NCBI GenBank assembly: GCA_964422145.1
Contig: CAYQZV010000014.1
Location: 1 to 57,934 of the forward strand
From: JACNKV01 sp964422145
GTDB lineage: Bacteria; Fidelibacterota; Marinisomatia; Marinisomatales; JACNKV01
Direction of reading: 5' to 3'
Length of the DNA: 57,934 bases
Under the pieces are notes generated by a model. It saw nothing but the letters and a program-made list of their open reading frames with translations. It was not told where the DNA came from and searched no databases. Position numbers and translations under genes: made by a program. Each line of letters begins with the position of its first letter. Position 1 is the stretch's first letter. Below, one piece after another: positions 38,051-46,611 of this stretch.

Positions 38051-38371
38051 TTAAACATCCTCTCTTTCTTCAGTCATATTGATACCTTCTTCAATGGCGA
38101 CGTTTCTCAAATCATTCAATTCACTCACGATCCGATGGTTTTTAATATTCAGCGCACGTATTTCAGCTTTGGCTGAAAGCAGTAAACCGACCGCCGAGAT
38201 ATAACCGATCATAATTCCAATTCCCAATGCAAAGAGCATCACCAATGCAACACTGACGTTTTCGTATTGTTTAAAGATCAGATTCACCGAGACAAGCGCT
38301 GTATTCTGCATGAGAAAGATGAGTGCAAATAAAAGAACGATAAACAGCGTAAAAATTTTGATTAACTTCAT
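38051..38371 (-). CDS. LapA-domain inner-membrane protein
   Basis: This 106-aa protein has two membrane helices (about 5-25 and 42-65: ALVMLFALGIGIMIGYISAVG) separated by a short periplasmic-type strand (VSVNLIFKQYENVSVAL), then a cytoplasmic coiled coil (SAKAEIRALNIKNHRIVSELNDL). That is the LapA (DUF1049) layout. It lies between miaB (12 nt) and the TPR partner gene (2 nt). It probably recruits the TPR protein to the inner membrane. Confidence 0.8.
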   Translation of the reverse strand: MKLIKIFTLFIVLLFALIFLMQNTALVSVNLIFKQYENVSVALVMLFALGIGIMIGYISAVGLLLSAKAEIRALNIKNHRIVSELNDLRNVAIEEGINMTEEREDV

Positions 38372-38383
38372 TTTGATGACTCC

Positions 38384-39691
38384 TTAATTGATGATCTGCC
38401 CATGAAGACTGACTCCGTGAGCCCTATGTATTTTAACATGAACAATGTCTTTGATCGAAGCATTTTCTTTATCAAACATGACCCATTTATTTGAATCCGT
38501 TCTCCCTGCCCATTGGTCTGAAGAACGTTTGCTTTCTTTTTCTACAAGGACGGGAACCACACTCCCGACGACTAATTGATTACGGAATAATGTGTGCTCT
38601 TTCTGAAGAGCGATCAGTTCTTCCAATCGCTTTTGTTTCACATCCTCTTCAACATGATCGGTATACTCTGCGGCTTTTGTATACGGACGCGGTGAATACT
38701 TAAAGGTAAAGGCTGAATCAAACTTGACATGATTCATTACCTCCAGCGTTTCTTGGAATTCCTCATCCGTTTCACCGGGAAATCCGACAATGATATCGGT
38801 GCTGATCCCCACACAGGGCAGTGTTTCCCGAATCTGATCCGCCAGTGTCATGAAATGCGGTTTGGTGTACGTTCGGTTCATCCGTTTGAGTACGCGGTCA
38901 GATCCTGCCTGAAGCGGTAAATGAATGGAATTACAAACAACATCGTGACTTGCCATAATGTTTAGAAGATCACTGTCAATGTCCTGCGGATGCGGAGAGG
39001 TATATCGAATTCGTTTCACACCCGAAACGGCAGCGATACGATCCAACAAATCATGGAATCGTTTTTCGCCAACCCGATAAGAATTTACATTTTGTCCAAG
39101 CAGCGTGATCTCGACAAATCCGTTATCAACCGCTTCTCGAACTTCCTGCTCAATGCTTTCAATACTTCGGCTTCTCTCCCGCCCTCGTGTAAACGGCACG
39201 ATGCAGAACGTGCAGAATTTGTCGCACCCCCTCATAATGGAGATCCAGGCATTGATCCCTTCTTTACGGCTTGGGAACAAATTGTCATAAACCTCAAATT
39301 TAGAAAGTTTTGTATCCACGATGTGTTTTTCGCCTTTTTCTTTCCGCTGAAGAATATCAGGCAGTCGACGATAAGAATCCGGTCCGAGAACGATATCAAC
39401 GTATGGTTTGTTCTCGAGTAAATCATTTTTTAAATGTTGAGCCATGCACCCCAATACACCGATCAATACATCAGGTCGTTCCCGCTTGATCTTATTGAAC
39501 TGCCCTAATCGTGTGTGGACTTTTACTTCAGCATGATCTCGAACCGCACAGGTGTTTACCATAATCACATCGGCGGATATCATATCCTTGGACTCAGTCA
39601 ATCCCTGCTCTTGAAGAATGCCTTCAATCAATTCGGAATCGGCGACATTCATTTGACAGCCATAGGTTTCCAGATAATAGGATTTATTCAT
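38384..39691 (-). CDS. miaB: tRNA-2-methylthio-N6-dimethylallyladenosine synthase
   Basis: This 435-aa radical-SAM methylthiotransferase adds a methylthio group to i6A37 of tRNAs reading UNN codons. The N-terminal MTTase domain has the three cysteines for the auxiliary cluster (C12 in YGCQMN, C48 in NTCAV, C82 in GCMAQ). The radical-SAM cluster is CDKFCTFC (C156, C160, C163), and a TRAM domain closes the protein. Length is usual. It is followed by the LapA and TPR genes in the same direction. Confidence 0.95.
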   Translation of the reverse strand: MNKSYYLETYGCQMNVADSELIEGILQEQGLTESKDMISADVIMVNTCAVRDHAEVKVHTRLGQFNKIKRERPDVLIGVLGCMAQHLKNDLLENKPYVDIVLGPDSYRRLPDILQRKEKGEKHIVDTKLSKFEVYDNLFPSRKEGINAWISIMRGCDKFCTFCIVPFTRGRERSRSIESIEQEVREAVDNGFVEITLLGQNVNSYRVGEKRFHDLLDRIAAVSGVKRIRYTSPHPQDIDSDLLNIMASHDVVCNSIHLPLQAGSDRVLKRMNRTYTKPHFMTLADQIRETLPCVGISTDIIVGFPGETDEEFQETLEVMNHVKFDSAFTFKYSPRPYTKAAEYTDHVEEDVKQKRLEELIALQKEHTLFRNQLVVGSVVPVLVEKESKRSSDQWAGRTDSNKWVMFDKENASIKDIVHVKIHRAHGVSLHGQIIN

Positions 39692-39724
39692 TGGTTTTGT
39701 TCGGATATAATGTAAAAGCGGGTG

Positions 39725-40651
39725 TTAATTCACCACTCCGCTGAAGAAATAATCTAACGGGTTTTGCGGTGTGCCGTAATAATGAACTTCATAATGCAGA
39801 TGCGGACCGTTGGTTCTGCCGGTATTTCCGGATTTGGCGATCACATCCCCTCGTTTCACCTTAGCGCCTTTTTTCACTAAAAGTTTTGAAAGATGAAGGT
39901 ATAATGTTGTGTATCCGTATCCGTGGTCGATTTTGATATACTTCCCGTTACCGCCGCGGTATCGTGCTTCTTTTACAACGCCGTCAGCCGGAGCGATCAC
40001 TTTCACGCCCGTCGGCACGGTAATATCCAGACCGTAATGAAAACGACGTGTGTGATCCAGCGGATCCCTGCGGTAACCGAACCCTGAATTTAAATATCCG
40101 CTGGTAATAGGACGCAAAGACGGAACATGTTTCATCCGATCAGAATTTTCTTTCACAAAATCGTAAACCGTTTCATAACTGGCAAGTTCCAGTTTGATTT
40201 TCCGGGACAGATGATCAATATCCATCTCAAGTTCAGAAATCTTGGATTTAAATTCTTCGTTCTCGTAGATGTCAGCAGGCGACCGGTCTAACCGGATACC
40301 TCCAATCCCAACTTGACGGATATCCTGATCGATCTCGGGTAAATTAGCATAGGTGCGAACGGCTTTATCTTTTTCCTCGATATTCTCCATGTCGGAGTTC
40401 ATTTCTCCGAGACGCCCCTGAAGTTCATGAAGTGTATGCGATATTGACGAATACTCTTCTTTAATGCTTTGGAGTTTTTCTTGATACAGGATCTGTGTTA
40501 GCACCTCAGCGCTGAAAAACAAAACAGCACAAACCAAAACAACAGCGATCCCCATTATCCCCCAAAGTGTTTTGGACGAAAAATGCCATTGTCTGACCGT
40601 GTTTGGTTTTTCAGTTTGAATAATATATGATTTGTATTTACGTCTACTCAA
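39725..40651 (-). CDS. M23-family peptidoglycan endopeptidase, membrane-anchored
   Basis: The product has 308 aa. The only upstream start is a TTG at 40651, and no in-frame ATG lies above the N-terminal residues. It has a cytoplasmic tail, one membrane segment (about 30-50: IMGIAVVLVCAVLFFSAEVL), a periplasmic coiled coil (about 55-175) and a C-terminal LytM/M23 domain. Zinc ligands are visible: FHYGLDI (HxxxD) and HLHYEV (HxH), with GFGYRRDP preceding. This matches MepM/NlpD-like cell-wall hydrolases acting in elongation or division. Confidence 0.88.
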   Translation of the reverse strand: MSRRKYKSYIIQTEKPNTVRQWHFSSKTLWGIMGIAVVLVCAVLFFSAEVLTQILYQEKLQSIKEEYSSISHTLHELQGRLGEMNSDMENIEEKDKAVRTYANLPEIDQDIRQVGIGGIRLDRSPADIYENEEFKSKISELEMDIDHLSRKIKLELASYETVYDFVKENSDRMKHVPSLRPITSGYLNSGFGYRRDPLDHTRRFHYGLDITVPTGVKVIAPADGVVKEARYRGGNGKYIKIDHGYGYTTLYLHLSKLLVKKGAKVKRGDVIAKSGNTGRTNGPHLHYEVHYYGTPQNPLDYFFSGVVN

Positions 40652-40722
40652 AGAGTTCTTTATCCATTTAGCCGTCTATTTTACACGTCTTTTAGTAAAT
40701 ATTCAACCGTGTTGTTATCGGT

Positions 40723-41142
40723 TTATTCTTCTGTTTTTTCTTCAGATGTTTCCGGTTCTTCCGTTTCGTCATCTGTTTCATCCAGGATAATGTCTGATTC
40801 ATTGATTTCATATTCATCTTTGATCCGTTGGATCTCTTCTTCCTTTTGATCAATTTCAGACTGAAGTTCATCCGTCTTTTGGATGTAATTAAAAAATTCT
40901 GTATTCCCCGTGAAGTTGACAACATTCTCTGTCTGTGCTTGACGGGCAGTATACCGTCCAAGATCTTCATACGTTTTAGACAATTCACGCTGAAGCTGAT
41001 GTGCTTCAAGGCGAATTTTACTAATCTTGGTTAGCTCTTCTGTTTTTGCGACTGCAATTTTACTGACTTCTTCAGCTTTTTCAACAGCCACGCTCCCCCA
41101 TTGGAGCATGTTCTTTTTCAAATCGTCCCATAATTTGGCCAT
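40723..41142 (-). CDS. Small coiled-coil protein with acidic tail, function unknown
   Basis: This 139-aa protein has a GGAG ribosome site ahead of the ATG at 41142. It is mostly helical: an amphipathic N-terminus (MAKLWDDLKKNMLQWGSVAVEKAEEVSKIAV), a coiled coil to about residue 110, then a very acidic Glu/Asp/Thr tail. There is no signal peptide or membrane segment. The N-terminus resembles YtxH-like or apolipoprotein-like helical proteins, but I cannot assign a family. It stands between aconitase and the M23 peptidase on the same strand. Confidence 0.7.
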   Translation of the reverse strand: MAKLWDDLKKNMLQWGSVAVEKAEEVSKIAVAKTEELTKISKIRLEAHQLQRELSKTYEDLGRYTARQAQTENVVNFTGNTEFFNYIQKTDELQSEIDQKEEEIQRIKDEYEINESDIILDETDDETEEPETSEEKTEE

Positions 41143-41224
41143 TTTTTTACTCCTAATCCTAGGCTAATTTATGAAGGAAAACCCATCCGTTAATGCAATA
41201 TTTTTCTTCAATTTCAAAAGAGAG

Positions 41225-43492
41225 TTAAACTTGATTATCCTTTGAAATTTTATTCAAAGCCGATCCGGCTTTAAACCACTCAATTTGCGTTTGATTATAC
41301 GAATGATTCAGAATCACCGAATCAGAAGTACCACCAGCGTGTACCACATCCATGGTCAGCGGTTTCCCTTCGGTAAAATTCTCAAGATCAACAAAATTAA
41401 ATGTATCATCTTCTCGAAATAGATCATAGGATTTTTCATCCGCGAAAGTCAGTGCCAACATCCCCTGCTTTTTCAAATTCGTTTCATGGATTCTTGCAAA
41501 GGATTTTACAATCACAGCACGAACGCCAAGGTGTCGAGGCTCCATTGCTGCATGCTCGCGGGATGAACCTTCACCGTAATTGTGATCACCGACCACAATC
41601 GTCGGAACGCCTGCATCTTTATATTTTCTTGCTACATCCGGTACCGCATTGAGTGAACCATCCAACTGATTGACAACATGATTCGTTTCACCGTTAAACG
41701 CATTCACCGCACCGATCAAACAATTATTGGAAATATTGTCCAAGTGCCCGCGAAACTTCAGCCACGGACCCGCCATTGAAATATGGTCGGTTGTGCATTT
41801 TCCTTCTGCTTTGATCAGAAGCTTTGCCCCCAGGATATTCTTCCCATTCCATGGTGCAAACGGTGATAATAGCTGTAATCGATCTGAGTCCGGGTTGACG
41901 ATCACATCAATTGAGCTGCCGTCTGCCGCCGGTTCCTGATATCCATTATCTTCAACGTCAAACCCATTCAAAGGCAGTTCATATCCCGTTGGTTCGGCAA
42001 GCATGACTTTTTCACCATTTTCGGTGAGTAATATATCAGTGATCGGATTAAAATCCAGCCTGCCCGATATCGCAATCGCCGCCACCATTTCCGGTGAAGC
42101 AACAAAAGCATGTGTGTTTGGATTGCCGTCTGCCCGCTTGGCAAAATTCCGGTTAAATGAGTGAACGATTGAGTTTTTTTCTTCCTTTTCAGATCCGTCA
42201 CGATCCCATTGACCGATACACGGTCCGCAGGCATTAGTGAAGATTTTTGTGGATTCAAACTTGGTAAAGATATCAAATAATCCGTCTCTTTCAGCGGTGA
42301 AACGAACTTGTTCAGAACCCGGATTGATTCCCAAAGATGCTTTGGGTTTGATACCCTTTTGATATGCATCCTTCACAATGGATGCCGCCCGGGAAAGATC
42401 CTCATAAGATGAATTGGTACATGAACCGATCAAAGCCCACTCAACATCTAAAGGCCAATCATTTTCCGTTGCCTTCTTATTCATTTCCGCAACAGGTGTA
42501 GCAAGATCGGGAGTAAACGGCCCGTTCAGATGCGGAGAAAGTGTTGATAAATCAATTTCGATAACTTGATCAAAATAACGATCCGGGTCAGCATAAACTT
42601 CCGGATCACCCGTTAAATAATCACGAATCTCATTCGCTGCATCGGCGACTTGATCCCGTCCGGTGGCACGCAGATACCGCTCAATACTATCATCATATCC
42701 AAAAGTCGATGTCGTAGCGCCGATCTCAGCTCCCATATTACAGATCGTTCCTTTTCCGGTGGCTGAAAGGGTTTTTGCTCCCTCACCAAAATATTCTACA
42801 ATAGCTCCCGTTCCGCCTTTAACTGTAAGAAGTCCCGCAACGTGCAGGATCACATCTTTCGGCGCGGTCCAACCGCTGAGTTTACCGGTTAATTTTACGC
42901 CGATCAGTTTCGGAAATTTCAACTCCCACGGCATCCCTGCCATCACGTCTACGGCATCCGCTCCGCCAACACCGATAGCCACCATGCCTAATCCGCCGGC
43001 ATTCACGGTATGAGAATCGGTTCCAATCATCATTCCGCCGGGAAATGCATAATTTTCCAACACCACCTGATGGATGATCCCTGCACCAGGTTTCCAGTAT
43101 CCGATACCGTATTTATTTGAAACCGATGACAGAAAATGATAAACTTCTTCATTCACATTTTTGGCGTTTTTTAGGTCAGAATCTGCACTGGTTTTGGCTT
43201 GGATGAGATGATCTGCATGAACGGTTGTCGGAACAGCAACTTTTGAGCGTCCCGCCTGCATAAATTGAAGCAGAGCCATCTGAGCGGTCGCATCCTGCAT
43301 CGCAACCCGATCAGGGTAGAAATTCACATAATCCACACCGCGCTGATATCCGGCTGACGGAAGATCATCCGCTAAATGCGCATAAAGTATCTTTTCGGCT
43401 AAGGTTAATGGTTTACCGGTGGCTTTTTTTACGGCTTCTACTTTTTCAGCCATTGCTGAATACACTTTACTTATTTTATCAAAATCGAACAT
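41225..43492 (-). CDS. acn: Aconitate hydratase (mitochondrial-type)
   Basis: This 755-aa enzyme interconverts citrate and isocitrate in the TCA cycle. The 4Fe-4S ligands are C358 (GSCTNSS), C422 and C425 (ACGPCIGQW), spaced 64 and 67 residues, close to the mitochondrial enzyme. GTDSHTVNAGGLGM and the swivel-domain DHNYGEGSSREHAAMEPR substrate-binding loop are intact. The length of about 750 residues and DDLPSAGYQRGVDYVNFYPDRVAMQDAT fit the mitochondrial/AcnA-like clade, not AcnB. It is transcribed divergently from dusB across a 162-nt gap. Confidence 0.95.
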   Translation of the reverse strand: MFDFDKISKVYSAMAEKVEAVKKATGKPLTLAEKILYAHLADDLPSAGYQRGVDYVNFYPDRVAMQDATAQMALLQFMQAGRSKVAVPTTVHADHLIQAKTSADSDLKNAKNVNEEVYHFLSSVSNKYGIGYWKPGAGIIHQVVLENYAFPGGMMIGTDSHTVNAGGLGMVAIGVGGADAVDVMAGMPWELKFPKLIGVKLTGKLSGWTAPKDVILHVAGLLTVKGGTGAIVEYFGEGAKTLSATGKGTICNMGAEIGATTSTFGYDDSIERYLRATGRDQVADAANEIRDYLTGDPEVYADPDRYFDQVIEIDLSTLSPHLNGPFTPDLATPVAEMNKKATENDWPLDVEWALIGSCTNSSYEDLSRAASIVKDAYQKGIKPKASLGINPGSEQVRFTAERDGLFDIFTKFESTKIFTNACGPCIGQWDRDGSEKEEKNSIVHSFNRNFAKRADGNPNTHAFVASPEMVAAIAISGRLDFNPITDILLTENGEKVMLAEPTGYELPLNGFDVEDNGYQEPAADGSSIDVIVNPDSDRLQLLSPFAPWNGKNILGAKLLIKAEGKCTTDHISMAGPWLKFRGHLDNISNNCLIGAVNAFNGETNHVVNQLDGSLNAVPDVARKYKDAGVPTIVVGDHNYGEGSSREHAAMEPRHLGVRAVIVKSFARIHETNLKKQGMLALTFADEKSYDLFREDDTFNFVDLENFTEGKPLTMDVVHAGGTSDSVILNHSYNQTQIEWFKAGSALNKISKDNQV

Positions 43493-43533
43493 CGTTTATG
43501 ATTCCTATCTATTCTAACCTAAAATTTTTATCT

Positions 43534-43551
43534 AATTAAGAGCACTTAATT
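43534..43551. promoter_or_regulatory. Short palindrome in the aconitase/dusB divergent gap
   Basis: A 7-bp inverted repeat, AATTAAG at 43534-43540 and CTTAATT at 43545-43551, flanks AGCA in the 162-nt region between the divergent aconitase (start 43492) and dusB (start 43655) genes. It could be an operator for aconitase, but AT-rich palindromes of this size are expected by chance, and there is no second copy in the window. Nothing else recognisable is in the gap. Confidence 0.25.
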
Positions 43552-43654
43552 TACGATTTTCTGGTCTTTCATACCAATGAACCATTACGATTTAATCTGC
43601 AATAAGTTCAAATCTGAGTAAATTCCGGGTACGAAATTTGATGATTTGATTACG

Positions 43655-44626
43655 ATGTTAGAAATTGGACAATTAAAAATACAAAATCCGGTATTACTGG
43701 CACCGATGGCCGGAGTAACGGATTACTCCTTCCGCCTTCTTTGCAAAGAACAAGGCGCAGGGATTGTCTATTCGGAATTTGTTTCCGCTCATGGGATTAT
43801 TCGCGAGAATGAAAAAACACTGAACATGATCCGGTTTACGGAATTTGAGCGACCGATTGGGATTCAGATTTTCGGTGATGATCCTGCCGTCATGGCAAAA
43901 GCAGCTCGGTTTGTCGTCGATCAATTCCAGCCGGATATTCTGGATATCAATTACGGATGTCCCGTTCCGAAAGTTACTAAAAAAGGCGCTGGTTCTGCTG
44001 CGCTGAAAGATTTACAGCTGATGTCTGATACCACGTCCGCAGTGGTAGAATCTGTCCCTGACGTCCCGGTGACAGTAAAAATGAGATCAGGTTGGAGTCA
44101 TGATACTATCGTCATCCCGGAAGCAGGGCAGATCATCGAAAAAGCCGGAGCAAAAGCAGTCACACTTCATCCCCGCACCACAAAACAAGGATACTCCGGA
44201 TTGTCAGACTGGTCTTTGATCAAAATTCTCAAGCAGTCCGTGTCCATCCCTGTGATCGGAAACGGCGATATCACCTCCGTCGATCACATGAAAAAAATGA
44301 TAGATGAAACACATTGTGACGGCGTCATGATCGGAAGAGCGGCGTTGGGTAATCCGTGGATATTCAGACAATTGAACGCCGAGATGCGAGGGAAAACAAT
44401 TCCGGGTGATCCAACATTTCAAGAACGAATTTCAATGTGTGAGCGGCATTTAGATCTGCTCATCAAAGAACACGGTGACCGCGTCGGATCTAATTTAATG
44501 CGGAAGCATTTTGGGTGGTATCTGAAAGGATTCCCCAGAGCAGCAGCGCTTCGTAAAACGTTGGTTACTGCGCCCGATATAAAAACGATGCAGGATATTT
44601 TAGCGGATCAATCTTCTATCGATTGA
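43655..44626 (+). CDS. dusB: tRNA-dihydrouridine synthase
   Basis: The 323-aa protein starts at the ATG at 43655 (a TTG at 43646 is a poorer start). It opens with IGQLKIQNPVLLAPMAGVTDY, typical of DusB, and has the NYGCPVPKVTKKGAGSAAL loop with the catalytic cysteine. FMN-phosphate-binding elements IGNGDI and GVMIGRAALGNPWIF are present. It reduces specific uridines in the tRNA D-loop using FMN and NADPH. Its stop is immediately adjacent to the convergent YchF-like gene. Confidence 0.93.
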   Translation: MLEIGQLKIQNPVLLAPMAGVTDYSFRLLCKEQGAGIVYSEFVSAHGIIRENEKTLNMIRFTEFERPIGIQIFGDDPAVMAKAARFVVDQFQPDILDINYGCPVPKVTKKGAGSAALKDLQLMSDTTSAVVESVPDVPVTVKMRSGWSHDTIVIPEAGQIIEKAGAKAVTLHPRTTKQGYSGLSDWSLIKILKQSVSIPVIGNGDITSVDHMKKMIDETHCDGVMIGRAALGNPWIFRQLNAEMRGKTIPGDPTFQERISMCERHLDLLIKEHGDRVGSNLMRKHFGWYLKGFPRAAALRKTLVTAPDIKTMQDILADQSSID

Positions 44627-45316
44627 TCATACGTTAAATCGGATTTCGATCACTTCGTTGGGTTGAAGGATATAGTCTCGCTCGACGACCCTGGCAACGC
44701 CTTTTGTTTTACATTCGTTAAAATTGTGGCACGTCATATATTCATCAAATGTCACCACATCTCCACGGATAAACCCCCGTGCTAAATCGGTATGAATTTT
44801 ACCGGCACATGTGACGATGTCCGAACCTTTATCAACGATCCATGCATGGGATTCCGTCGGCCCGGATGTATAGAAAAACATTTTCCCGGCTTTTTCAAGA
44901 ACTTGGTCAAAGACATTGTTGATATCTTCCGTTTCGTCTATTTCCACCACCGGTTTAAGGCTGTGAGGTGAAACGGTTTTCAAAATAGTCATCTCATCTT
45001 CGGTAAAAGTAACATCACAGAGCGGTGTTTCGTTTTCTAAAATTTCGATGCATTTCTTTGCCAGCAATTTTTCAGATGCTTCTTCTGATCGTTCCAACCG
45101 GGATTCAAACTTTTCAAGATCTTCAATCAGCACGTCTAAAATCTGACCTTTTAGGACGATTATCGCATCCGTTTTTGCAAATTCATCGGGGATTAATTCC
45201 ATAAAATACGGAGTCACTTTTTTTGGCTTATCTTTTTCAGCCAACGCGGTCAGGTATTGATCTTTGTATTTTATTTTACCTTCCGGTAAATCGATGCCGG
45301 TAAATCCTATTTTCAC
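44627..45316 (-). CDS. YchF-like protein lacking the GTPase domain (DUF933/TGS domain protein)
   Basis: The 229-aa product starts at GTG (45316). The C-terminal ~90 residues match the TGS/DUF933 end of YchF/OLA1: FFYTSGPTESHAWIVDKG, GKIHTDLARGFIRGDVV and the final IRFNV. Residues about 55-140 resemble the YchF helical region (LEDLEKFESRL; SLKPVVEI). The ~200-residue G domain of the 363-aa YchF is reduced to about 50 residues. The N-terminus keeps the first strand (MKIGFTGIDLPEGK) but the P-loop GxxxxGKST is not intact. It is therefore unlikely to hydrolyse ATP. The frame is clean and full-length, so this looks like a maintained gene, not a decaying copy; it may be a ribosome-associated or regulatory paralogue. 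Confidence 0.8.
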   Translation of the reverse strand: MKIGFTGIDLPEGKIKYKDQYLTALAEKDKPKKVTPYFMELIPDEFAKTDAIIVLKGQILDVLIEDLEKFESRLERSEEASEKLLAKKCIEILENETPLCDVTFTEDEMTILKTVSPHSLKPVVEIDETEDINNVFDQVLEKAGKMFFYTSGPTESHAWIVDKGSDIVTCAGKIHTDLARGFIRGDVVTFDEYMTCHNFNECKTKGVARVVERDYILQPNEVIEIRFNV

Positions 45317-45456
45317 TCTGTGTCTTTCTATTTTATCGTTACAGGATGTTTTAACCGATTTTTGGCTAAAACAACGCGCCGAAACTACTATTTTTTCATG
45401 ATTCCTCTGAAATATTTCTTCACGGATGTGGCGAATTATCCATAATTTCGCCGTCG

Positions 45457-45621
45457 ATGAAAATCTATATTATATGGCTTATCGGCGTGATCGCCTGGAA
45501 TTACGGATTTCCGTCAGTCCCCCCTGCGGCTGATGTGATTGTTGCCGTCCTCTTGTCTTTTATGACAATCGGTTTGAATAAGTTAAAGCGTGCTGCAGTT
45601 TCGGTAAGCAAAGAGTCTTAA
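45457..45621 (+). CDS. Predicted 54-aa small membrane protein
   Basis: An ATG-started frame of 54 codons fills the 327-nt space between the YchF-like gene and the ROK kinase gene, on the opposite strand to both. The product begins MKIYIIWLIGVIAWNYGFP and has two hydrophobic helices (about 3-14 and 26-40: DVIVAVLLSFMTIGLNKL) with a basic C-terminus. A stem (GGCGAA at 45430-45435, TTCGCC at 45447-45452) lies just ahead of the ATG and no Shine-Dalgarno is seen. The composition looks like a genuine small membrane protein, but I cannot assign a family. The remaining bases (45317-45456) hold no other feature I can support. Confidence 0.5.
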   Translation: MKIYIIWLIGVIAWNYGFPSVPPAADVIVAVLLSFMTIGLNKLKRAAVSVSKES

Positions 45622-45643
45622 TCATCTTTGCTCTTCGGTTAGT

Positions 45644-46609
45644 TTAAATCTTTTTCAGCATCTCCAATGCCAACGCTCCCGCACCCAAAATAGCCGCATC
45701 TGCACCCGGCAAACCTGATGATAAAATTTTCACCCGACCTTTGAAGACAGGAAGCAGATTTTCTTCCATTGCTTCAATCACCGGGTCAAACAGCAGATCT
45801 CCGGCATTGGTTAACCCGCCGACTAAGAAAATAGCTTCAGGATGAAGATGGGAAACGGTCGTCGCCAAGAATTCGCCCAAAATATGACCGGTCTCTTGAA
45901 ATGCTTTTGCTGCAACATTATCATTCTGAAGCGCTGCCAAATAAATGTCCTTTGAAGATAGCTCATCTCGCGGAACTTCAGATAACAGAGAAGAAGGATT
46001 GTGTTTTATACTCTGTTTTACGGTTCGTAAAATACCACTCGCACTTGCATACGCCTCTAAACAACCTTTCAGTCCGCAAGAACATTTTCTACCATTTTTC
46101 TTGACAATGCAATGACCCAGTTCTCCGGCATGACCGCTTAATCCGTACACAACGTCACCATTGACAACAATTCCGCTGCCCAAACCGGTTCCCAGCGTGA
46201 TCACGACAAAATCTTTCATTCGATTTGCAGCACCAAACTGCATTTCGCCAAGCGCGGCGGCATTCGCGTCGTTAGTCAACGAGCACGGCACATCTAATTC
46301 AGCCGAGACTAAATCAGCCAACGGAAGCGTTCCCCATGAAAAATTCGGCGGATCGATCATTTCTCCGGTGTAATAATTCCCGTTTGGTGCACCGATGCCT
46401 ACGCCTGCTAATTCATATTTCGACTTACGTTTTTCCATTTCAGCAAGAATCATCTCCGACAACCGTTTAATAAACGTAAGCGGAGAGTCTTGGCCGCCCG
46501 TCGAAAAACTATCCTTAAAAAGGATATTTCCATCCATATCAATCAATCCGAAAACCGTATTGGTTCCGCCGATATCAATGCCGCAAACGATGGGTATGTT
46601 TTTACTCAT
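45644..46609 (-). CDS. ROK-family sugar kinase (glucokinase-like)
   Basis: This 321-aa cytoplasmic kinase has the ATP-binding start CGIDIGGTNTVFGLID, the catalytic region LTNDANAAALGE, VITLGTGLGSGIV and the ROK zinc motif HAGELGHCIV plus CSCGLKGCLEAYAS. Absence of an N-terminal helix-turn-helix makes it an enzyme, not a NagC-type repressor. Glucose is the likeliest substrate, which would channel glucose from the glucan locus to glucose-6-phosphate, but other hexoses or N-acetyl sugars are possible. It starts 2 nt after the nucleotidyltransferase stop, so the two are an operon. Confidence 0.88.
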   Translation of the reverse strand: MSKNIPIVCGIDIGGTNTVFGLIDMDGNILFKDSFSTGGQDSPLTFIKRLSEMILAEMEKRKSKYELAGVGIGAPNGNYYTGEMIDPPNFSWGTLPLADLVSAELDVPCSLTNDANAAALGEMQFGAANRMKDFVVITLGTGLGSGIVVNGDVVYGLSGHAGELGHCIVKKNGRKCSCGLKGCLEAYASASGILRTVKQSIKHNPSSLLSEVPRDELSSKDIYLAALQNDNVAAKAFQETGHILGEFLATTVSHLHPEAIFLVGGLTNAGDLLFDPVIEAMEENLLPVFKGRVKILSSGLPGADAAILGAGALALEMLKKI

Positions 46610-46611
46610 GA

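Noticed and set aside
43646..43654. TTG start for dusB giving three extra residues
   Set aside because: The ATG at 43655 gives the standard DusB N-terminus.
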